Shown piece by piece: positions 1-5,863 of a stretch of 9,379 nucleotides of DNA (position 1 is its first letter; every line of letters starts with the position of its first letter). This DNA is from CAZVPF01 sp964628195 (GTDB lineage Bacteria; Planctomycetota; Phycisphaerae; Sedimentisphaerales; Anaerohalosphaeraceae), in assembly GCA_964628195.1 (NCBI GenBank), contig CAZVPF010000075.1, forward strand, positions 1 to 9,379. The letters are read 5' to 3'. The notes beneath the pieces are model-generated. The model made no database searches and was not told the origin of the DNA. It saw nothing but the letters and a program-made list of their open reading frames with translations. Both the position numbers and the translations under genes were made by a program.

Positions 1-918
1 GAAATGGCGATACCGGCGTATTTATCTTATGACATCAACACCCAGAGCGGCACGCTTGCAACACTGGCCGCGGGCGATAACTTCGCGTTCAACATCCAGT
101 TCAATTCGGTCAACAATGATATCGCAGGTATCAGCATTGACGGCAAGGACAGCTGGAGCGGCGCTGACTGGTATTTCGCCGACACTCAGACCAGCGGCAC
201 CTACACCGGCGGCAAAGGCGTATCGGTGTCGGCTCATAACGTCTGGGCAAGCAGGCTATCGGAAACGATTCCCGTAGATCCGGGCGCAGGTCCGATCGAA
301 ATGAGCATCGACGTACAGGTCTCGCACAAATCCGGGCTGCATATGGGAATGAGAGCCGGCACGCCGGATTATGGACCGACTTTCGGCATTGACGTTGATA
401 CGGCCGATAACACGCTGAAGTTCATGTACAGGGATGTTGCTTTCGGGGGAACCACCTATGGCTCTGCCGTCAGCGCAGCCGACGGCGACTGGATCCGAAT
501 AACAATGTCCTACGATACCGTGTCGCAGCAAATGACAATAACGGCACATAATCTCACCACCGACACGGCAATGACAACGGGTATTACAAACGTAAGCCCC
601 GGGGCCTGGACCGTTAGTGACGCAGGTATCTGGTTCAGACACCTGGTTCGTCTTTCCGGCGGTACCGAGATTGCGTTCGACAACGTCGATGTTGAAGGCA
701 CTTACATCGAAGACTTTGAAGGTTTCAGTTTGAGCGGAGCTTTGTTCAATGACCAGGCTCATACGCCCTCAACATGGTATAAGCTGACCCTCAAAGAGGC
801 TCAGCTTGGCGACTGGGGTTATCTTGACGCCGACTTCCAGCAAAACGGTGAGGTCAACACTGTCGACCTTTCCGTCATAGCGAAAAACTGGCTCGATAAT
901 ACCCTGCTGGATAACTAA
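1..918 (+). CDS. 3' end of a secreted protein with a jelly-roll-like module and one dockerin-like repeat (5' partial)
   Basis: The frame is already open at base 1 (codon GAA), so the ATG at 4 is probably internal and the true start lies upstream. About 305 residues are visible. From about 133 to 693 there is a beta-rich module with conserved blocks (HNVWASR, VQVSHKSGLH, GTPDYGP, FGIDVDTADN, GDWIRI, GIWFRHL) that is clearly homologous to the C-terminus of the 1976-5620 protein. Its fold resembles LamG/concanavalin-like modules, which often bind glycans; this is inference. A linker follows, then one dockerin-like calcium loop near the C-terminus (DADFQQNGEV..VDLSVIAKNWL, about 826-894). Normal type I dockerins have two such loops, and the first is missing or degenerate here. 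By analogy with the downstream gene, the unseen N-terminal part may hold a catalytic domain. The reading frame and homology are certain; the function is not known. Confidence 0.88.
   Translation, partial: EMAIPAYLSYDINTQSGTLATLAAGDNFAFNIQFNSVNNDIAGISIDGKDSWSGADWYFADTQTSGTYTGGKGVSVSAHNVWASRLSETIPVDPGAGPIEMSIDVQVSHKSGLHMGMRAGTPDYGPTFGIDVDTADNTLKFMYRDVAFGGTTYGSAVSAADGDWIRITMSYDTVSQQMTITAHNLTTDTAMTTGITNVSPGAWTVSDAGIWFRHLVRLSGGTEIAFDNVDVEGTYIEDFEGFSLSGALFNDQAHTPSTWYKLTLKEAQLGDWGYLDADFQQNGEVNTVDLSVIAKNWLDNTLLDN
133..693 (+). repeat. Copy 1 of a duplicated ~190-residue protein module
   Basis: This segment matches 5036-5605 in the same orientation over almost its full length. Protein identity is high throughout. 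At DNA level the copies are patchy: 547-599 equals 5462-5514 with no mismatch, and 460-500 equals 5375-5415 with one mismatch, while surrounding codons differ at many third positions. The copies sit in two different proteins: here upstream of a dockerin-like repeat, there at the extreme C-terminus. Confidence 0.9.
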
Positions 919-944
919 AACCTTTACATATTAATGTTCGCTTC

Positions 945-983
945 GTCCCCGGCGGATGGATATCGCTGCCGGGGACAACTTTT
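945..983 (+). terminator. Likely rho-independent terminator after the first gene
   Basis: GTCCCCGGC at 945-953 pairs perfectly with GCCGGGGAC at 968-976. A G-T wobble and a further G-C pair (954-955 with 966-967) extend the stem to 11 pairs around a 10-nt loop. Four T residues follow at 980-983 after ACAAC. The stem lies 27 bp past the stop codon at 918 and well before the next start at 1063, as expected for the end of the first transcript. The T run is short and slightly displaced, so termination strength is uncertain. Confidence 0.6.
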
Positions 984-1062
984 GAGTTCAGTTTGGTTAG
1001 TTTCATAATATATTGCAGCTATAGAACGATAATAAACCGGGCTTCGTCGGAAAGGATATGAC

Positions 1063-1896
1063 ATGAAGCACGTTAACAGGTTGAATAAAGGTTTCACGCT
1101 CATTGAGCTGCTTGTCGTTATTTCGATAATTGCCCTGCTGCTGTCGATTTTGCTGCCCTCACTGGGAAGGGCCAAAGAACTGGCCCGATTTGTGGTATGC
1201 AGGTCGAATATCAAAAACAACGGTATGGCGGGAATACTCTGGGCCGAGGACAATGACGGCTGGGCTCCGCCGGCGCTTTGGGACAGGGGAAACCCTTATT
1301 CCGAAGACGGGCTTCTTAAACCTTATTTAAGCGCAAAGACAGGTGACAGCATTATGCACTGTCCGGCTGTGCCAAAGAAATATGCAGGCAAGACGTACAG
1401 GCAGCTTGACCTTGTTGCCGATGCTTCGCCGTTCGCCAATCCTGACAACTACTTCAACAGTTACGGTATTAATATGATGATATGTTCACCCCAGCCGCAA
1501 AACTGTCCCGGCCAGTATGATATGTCCAACCACGGCGATACCGGCGATATCTGGGGGGAAGATGCGGTTTTCTACTACGAACGAGGTAACTGCAAACTTT
1601 TCACTATTGACAATCCGAATGACGTGATTTTCTTCGGCGAAAGCGTTTTGTATATTTCCGCACCTTACCTGTTGAATCTGCCAATCAGCACCGGTAAATT
1701 CAAGGAACCTGCCGACATGGGCAGGCGACATAATCAGACTGTAAGACGGGTAAGGGACACGGTAGACGAAGTGGGTGAAATGAACATTGCATGGATAGAC
1801 GGCTCGGTTTCACAGCAGCCGGACGATCTCGAATATCCCGACCAAAGCGGTATTCCTAAAATTAACTACAAATACTGGACGGGCAAAAGCAGGTGA
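1063..1896 (+). CDS. Type II secretion/type IV pilus-like pseudopilin with H-Xn-DG tail
   Basis: This 277-residue protein opens with a class III signal: a short basic leader ending K9-G10, then F11-T-L-I-E15 and a hydrophobic helix to about residue 32 (LLVVISIIALLLSILLPSL). Prepilin peptidase would cut after G10, and E15 is the conserved Glu at mature position 5. The leader then enters the membrane and assembles into a pseudopilus-like fibre or stays anchored, with the globular part outside. The C-terminal part contains RRH (H223) and WIDGSVS (D246-G247), matching the processing-associated H-X9-DG tail common in Planctomycetes and Lentisphaerae, but with 22 residues between H and DG instead of 9. 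A purine-rich GGAAAGGA just upstream of the ATG supports this start. It lies after a putative terminator and 79 bp before the large beta-helix gene, so it may be first in that operon. Such proteins are greatly expanded in these bacteria and their roles are mostly unknown. Confidence 0.92.
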   Translation: MKHVNRLNKGFTLIELLVVISIIALLLSILLPSLGRAKELARFVVCRSNIKNNGMAGILWAEDNDGWAPPALWDRGNPYSEDGLLKPYLSAKTGDSIMHCPAVPKKYAGKTYRQLDLVADASPFANPDNYFNSYGINMMICSPQPQNCPGQYDMSNHGDTGDIWGEDAVFYYERGNCKLFTIDNPNDVIFFGESVLYISAPYLLNLPISTGKFKEPADMGRRHNQTVRRVRDTVDEVGEMNIAWIDGSVSQQPDDLEYPDQSGIPKINYKYWTGKSR

Positions 1897-1966
1897 TCTT
1901 GGCTTTACCTTGTACTTTGACAGGGTTATTTAACTGCCCCGCCCGGTGTGAATTTTTGTCTGAAAC

Positions 1967-1970
1967 GAGG
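1967..1970 (+). promoter_or_regulatory. Ribosome binding site of the large beta-helix gene
   Basis: GAGG lies 5 nt before the ATG at 1976. Together with the typical signal peptide that follows immediately, it supports this start. No convincing promoter was found in the 79-bp gap after the pseudopilin gene. Confidence 0.5.
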
Positions 1971-1975
1971 CTTCA

Positions 1976-4900
1976 ATGAAAAATTATATTTTACTGGTAA
2001 TTATTTCTATGTTGTTCCCGTTGGGATGCGCGGCCGAAACTTTGCTTTTTGACCTGTGCGATTCTCTGCACACCGACGGTAACTGGAACCCGGTTCTATA
2101 TTTTTCACAGGGTATTCAGGTGCAAAACGCTGTAAACTCAAATGGCGAAACGACAACGGTGTATTATGAGTGCACGGACGATTTTTCTTCATATTCGACA
2201 TCCGGAGCAACGCCGACCATTTACCCGGTCAACGCGGGCAAAGACTCTTTCACACTTACCTCTTACAATAACACCGCTTCTGTTGTGATAGGCGGTTTGA
2301 TGCCATCGTCGACCTATGATCTTAAGTTTTTCGGATCGAGAAACGCCCCCGGACCGAGGCAGACGGATATCACTATCAACGCAACTACCCAAACCCTCGA
2401 GGCCGCATATAACACCGAACAGGCTGTTGAATTTTCAGGAGTTGAGTCCTCGCAGGAAGGGAGCATCACTATAGAATTTGCACTGCACCCTTCAAGTTCT
2501 TACGCTTATTTGGGGGTCATAGAAATAAACGGTGATTTCGATGAAATTGACTTAAATATATATGTCGCACCTGACGGAGATGACACTAATCCCGGAACCG
2601 TAACCTCCCCGGTCGCAACGTTAGCAGGCGCCGCCCAGAGGGTACGGGACTTTAAATCGGCTTACGGTTTGCCGGATGGGGGCCTGAAGGTTTGCTTCCG
2701 TGAGGGCATATATTGTTTTGACTCTAATTACACTTTCGATTCCGCGGATTCGGGCCAGCCCGGGAAACCGGTAGTCTACGGTTCATATCCCGGCGAGACC
2801 GCAAGGCTCACCGGAACGGTAAAACTCGACGCTTCAGAGCTGACACTTGTAAACAACGGCGACCCGGTGTGGTCAAGGCTCGACCCGGCGGCACAGGGCA
2901 GTGTAATGAAAATGAGCCTTGCTTCTTACGGCATAACAGATTACGGAAACCCTAAAGGTTACCCTTGCGAGATCATATTCAATGAACAACTGATGCAGAT
3001 TGCCCGCTGGCCGAACGATACATATTCTCTGACGACGGGGCCTGCTGGCGATGACTGGTTCAGCTACTCCGGCTCAAGGCCTGAAAGCTGGCTCAGCGCA
3101 ACTGATGCCTACACCACAGGTCATTACTCTAACGGTTATTTCAGGTCAATAGCAAAAATTGCCGCTATAGACACGGTCAATAAACAGATTACACTTGCCG
3201 AAAACCCCATCGACAGGGGCGTCGGCGAGGATAAAGGCTGGTACGTTTTTAACCTTCTCGAAGAGATCGATATGCCGGGCGAATATTTCATCGACAAGAC
3301 AAACGATATGCTGTATTTCTGGCCGCCGGGGGATACAGCAGGTGCGGATATCCTGATAACCGCTCTGGGTGACGACGACGAGCGTTTGTTCAACGTCAGC
3401 GGAGCTTCTTATCTGCGGTTCGAGAATCTTGTTTTCGAGGGCTGCCGTACTCGGATCACGCGTTTGTCGGGCAGCAATCTCATTTTCGACGGCTGTATTT
3501 TCAGAAACTCCGCCGCTTCGGGCATTACGGGCACCGCGACCGATTCGGTCATTAAAAACTGTGAGTTTTATGACCTCGGTAAAGGGGGCATCGGCGTCTA
3601 TTTCTGCGGGGACCGCAAAAGCCTCACTCCCGCCAATCTTTTGATAACCAACAACTATATCACGAAGCTGGGCCGGTTTAAAGACGGCATTGAGTACACA
3701 TCCGGTATTGGAATGCATACTTCATGCTGCGGAATTACCGTCAGCCATAATCATATTGAAAATACGCCCGATATCGGTATCAGCATTGGCGGGAATCTGC
3801 ACGTTGTCGAATATAACCGTATGCACAAAGTTTCCATGGACAGCCATGACATGGGCGCTACTTATACTGCGGGCAACTGGAGTTCGCCCTATGGCACGGT
3901 CATCCGTTACAACGAGATTTATGACAATACTTCGGATCTGCCCGGCACCTATGGCTCGATGGGCGTCCGAGGTTTCTATCTCGATTTCTGGGCCAGCGGA
4001 GTGACAATCGAGAGCAACATCCTTCACACCATCTACGACCGGGCCATGCACACAGCAGGCGGACACAGTATTCATTACAGCAATAATGTAATGGTAAACG
4101 TCCCGACAGGTTTCAGTAGCTATTATTTCAGCAGTACCGAATGCAATGAACTGCTCGACCCGATCCGCGAGATGGATTACGATGTGCCCGGTTCGGCATG
4201 GTACCAGAGTTTCCCTTTCCTGACCCAGATACCGAATGACTGCCAGGATCCTGATTTTGACCAGTACCGCCCGCCGAAAAATTGCCTTATCGAAAAGACA
4301 ATTGCATACGACGTGGATACTTTCACGCAAGGCAAGTCTTTCGACGAGGGTCATTTCGACATAGCTGCCGATAATCTGATCGGTACGGATCCGGGTTTCA
4401 TTGATGAAGACAACCAGGTATTCGCTCTACGGGCGGATTCCCCGGCATACGACATACCGGGTTTTAAAAGGATACCCTGGGAGCGTATCGGTCTTTTGGA
4501 CACACAGAAAGCGACAAGGCCTATTCCGCTGGACCAGTCGGCTGGGCAGATGAACAGCCTCAGTCTTTACTGGGCGCCCGCCTTGGACGCTGCCACTCAC
4601 AGGGTTTATTTCGGCACCGATCCGCAGGCCGTGTCCAGGCGAGATGCCGGGACTTTTCTCGCGGAAACCGTCGACCCCGACGTTCTCGATCTTCAGCTTG
4701 ACGGGGGAACGACTTATTACTGGATAGTGGATGAATACGATGATTCAATGGAGTTAATGGGAAGCGGCGACCTCTGGGCCTTTACCACCGCCGGAGTGGT
4801 TTACCAATCCGGTGATCTCGATTTCGACTTTGATGTGGATTTCGACGACCTCGCACTTATGTTCTTGCAATGGCTTGAGGTCTGCGCTTCGCCTGAGTTG

Positions 4901-5620
4901 TGCGACAGGGCCGACATTGACAACAGCGGAAATGTAAATCTTGTTGACTTCGCCGTCTTTGCGGAAAACTTTAACCTGCCCCATACTGAACAAAATGGTT
5001 ATTTCGATTTCGAGCCCCCCGAATATTCGCTCGCAACCCTGGACGGCCAGGACGGCTGGGCAGGCATGGATTATTTCATTGCCGCCAGCGTTACCAGCGG
5101 GCTTTACACGGGAGGCCAGGCGGTATCGATACAGACTCACAATGTTTGGGCAAACAGGGTATCGGAAAAAATACCCCTCGATTCGGGCGTAGCTTCGATC
5201 GAGATGAGTGTTGACGTGCAGGTTTCGCATAAGTCGGGACTTCATATAGGAATAAGATCGGGCACTCCGGATTACGGACCTGCTTTCGGTATTGATGTGG
5301 ACACCGCGGATAATAACACCCTGAAATTTTTCTACAGGGATGTTGCGGCAGTTGGGATGGGGGCGACTCATTTCGGCTCTGCCGTCAGCGCAGCCGACGG
5401 TGACTGGATCCGAATTTCAAAGTCTTATGACACTGTTTTACAGCAGTTGACATTAACAGCGCATAATCTCACCACCGACACGGCAATGACAACGGGTATT
5501 ACAAACGTAAGCCCGGGGGCGTGGACCGTTACCGACGCAGGTATCTGGTTCAGGCACCTGGAACGTATTTCCGGCGGGCAGGTTATGTTCGACAATGTTG
5601 TTGTTTTCGTTAATGATTGA
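1976..5620 (+). CDS. Secreted multidomain GH141-like right-handed beta-helix protein with dockerin
   Basis: The 1214-residue product begins with a signal peptide (residues 1-20, ending LGCAA before E21). Cleavage by signal peptidase I after A20 seems likelier than lipoprotein processing at C18, because P15 fits a lipobox poorly. Residues 21-190 form an accessory beta-sandwich (YDLKFFGSR, YLGVIEING). Residues 195-847 are a pectate-lyase-like beta-helix opening with YVAPDGDDTNPGT and carrying the family marker PGEYFIDKTNDMLYFWPP (434-451) and successive NxI/V coils. This resembles right-handed beta-helix glycosidases of the GH141 type, acting on side chains of complex polysaccharides; substrate unknown. 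About 849-940 is an FN3-like domain (HRVYFGT, TTYYWIVDEY). About 946-1001 is a dockerin pair (GDLDFDFDVDFDDL, DIDNSGNVNLVDF), which may dock to a cohesin partner not seen here. About 1008-1214 is the module shared with the first gene. In the likely active-site region it has D622-S-H-D625 and LDFW (D670), unlike the paralogue downstream, so activity or specificity may differ. The family assignment is tentative between GH141 and related beta-helix families. Confidence 0.9.
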   Translation: MKNYILLVIISMLFPLGCAAETLLFDLCDSLHTDGNWNPVLYFSQGIQVQNAVNSNGETTTVYYECTDDFSSYSTSGATPTIYPVNAGKDSFTLTSYNNTASVVIGGLMPSSTYDLKFFGSRNAPGPRQTDITINATTQTLEAAYNTEQAVEFSGVESSQEGSITIEFALHPSSSYAYLGVIEINGDFDEIDLNIYVAPDGDDTNPGTVTSPVATLAGAAQRVRDFKSAYGLPDGGLKVCFREGIYCFDSNYTFDSADSGQPGKPVVYGSYPGETARLTGTVKLDASELTLVNNGDPVWSRLDPAAQGSVMKMSLASYGITDYGNPKGYPCEIIFNEQLMQIARWPNDTYSLTTGPAGDDWFSYSGSRPESWLSATDAYTTGHYSNGYFRSIAKIAAIDTVNKQITLAENPIDRGVGEDKGWYVFNLLEEIDMPGEYFIDKTNDMLYFWPPGDTAGADILITALGDDDERLFNVSGASYLRFENLVFEGCRTRITRLSGSNLIFDGCIFRNSAASGITGTATDSVIKNCEFYDLGKGGIGVYFCGDRKSLTPANLLITNNYITKLGRFKDGIEYTSGIGMHTSCCGITVSHNHIENTPDIGISIGGNLHVVEYNRMHKVSMDSHDMGATYTAGNWSSPYGTVIRYNEIYDNTSDLPGTYGSMGVRGFYLDFWASGVTIESNILHTIYDRAMHTAGGHSIHYSNNVMVNVPTGFSSYYFSSTECNELLDPIREMDYDVPGSAWYQSFPFLTQIPNDCQDPDFDQYRPPKNCLIEKTIAYDVDTFTQGKSFDEGHFDIAADNLIGTDPGFIDEDNQVFALRADSPAYDIPGFKRIPWERIGLLDTQKATRPIPLDQSAGQMNSLSLYWAPALDAATHRVYFGTDPQAVSRRDAGTFLAETVDPDVLDLQLDGGTTYYWIVDEYDDSMELMGSGDLWAFTTAGVVYQSGDLDFDFDVDFDDLALMFLQWLEVCASPELCDRADIDNSGNVNLVDFAVFAENFNLPHTEQNGYFDFEPPEYSLATLDGQDGWAGMDYFIAASVTSGLYTGGQAVSIQTHNVWANRVSEKIPLDSGVASIEMSVDVQVSHKSGLHIGIRSGTPDYGPAFGIDVDTADNNTLKFFYRDVAAVGMGATHFGSAVSAADGDWIRISKSYDTVLQQLTLTAHNLTTDTAMTTGITNVSPGAWTVTDAGIWFRHLERISGGQVMFDNVVVFVND
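5036..5605 (+). repeat. Copy 2 of the duplicated ~190-residue protein module
   Basis: This is the partner of 133-693 and forms residues 1021-1210 of the large beta-helix protein. It begins just after the dockerin pair and ends four residues before the stop codon. Small insertions separate it from copy 1 (for example an extra Asn in DTADNNTLKF and a few residues near VAAVGMGATHFGS). The 53-bp identical block lies at 5462-5514 and the 41-bp block at 5375-5415. Confidence 0.9.
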
Positions 5621-5863
5621 TCTTAGTTACTATTGAAAAGTTGCAGCAAAATGATGTTTTAAAACAAGCTAACTTTGTAGAGCAATGCTGAAGTTACTCA
5701 AAACCGCTGTCTTGAGGCTTAATTAATAACGGCATTTTCCAAAACACAGTTTGCAGACAGGTTTAGCTCGAATTTAGGTGCCCTGTTCCATGTAAGAAGT
5801 CAGTATTTTTCTACTTGGGTTCAAATAGAAATATCAAAGTTATTTTCGATTGAAGGGATTGAT
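5621..5863 (+). other. AT-rich intergenic gap, probably holding the promoter of the lipoprotein gene
   Basis: This is the longest gap in the window (243 bp) and is visibly richer in A/T than the gene before it. It holds no ORF of note. An imperfect hairpin lies at 5697-5716 (arms CTCAAAAC and GTCTTGAG, one mismatch, 4-nt loop) but has no T run, so it is not a convincing terminator. The palindrome GTTTTAAAAC lies at 5656-5665. No -35/-10 pair of good quality was found; the best I saw (TTGGGT at 5815-5820 and AGTTAT at 5838-5843) is weak. The length suggests separate or additional transcription of the next two genes, which is inference. Confidence 0.35.
5852..5857 (+). promoter_or_regulatory. 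Ribosome binding site of the beta-helix lipoprotein gene
   Basis: GAAGGG is 6 nt upstream of the ATG at 5864 and is the clearest Shine-Dalgarno-like site in the window. It supports this start, which also gives a complete signal peptide. Confidence 0.55.

Noticed and set aside
4..6. ATG at 4 as the true start of the first gene
   Set aside because: The frame is open upstream to base 1, no ribosome site can be seen, and the protein would lack a signal peptide although its domains are of exported type. It is more likely an internal methionine.
1917..1922. Perfect TTGACA box before the large beta-helix gene
   Set aside because: At 16-18 bp downstream there is only GC-rich sequence with no -10-like hexamer, so a promoter is not supported.
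3690..4004. Overlapping plus-strand frames inside the large beta-helix gene (also 3369-3644 and 4941-5192)
   Set aside because: They are alternate frames of a well-supported coding region, without ribosome sites or recognisable domains.
3722..4354. Long open frame on the minus strand (210 codons), and similar ones at 4754-5371, 3146-3718 and 256-762
   Set aside because: They lie antisense inside genes with clear homology and signal peptides. Their translations show no domain, and the two antisense frames over the duplicated module only mirror that duplication.
5697..5716. Hairpin in the gap after the large beta-helix gene
   Set aside because: The stem has a mismatch, is A/T-rich and has no T run after it, so I do not call it a terminator.
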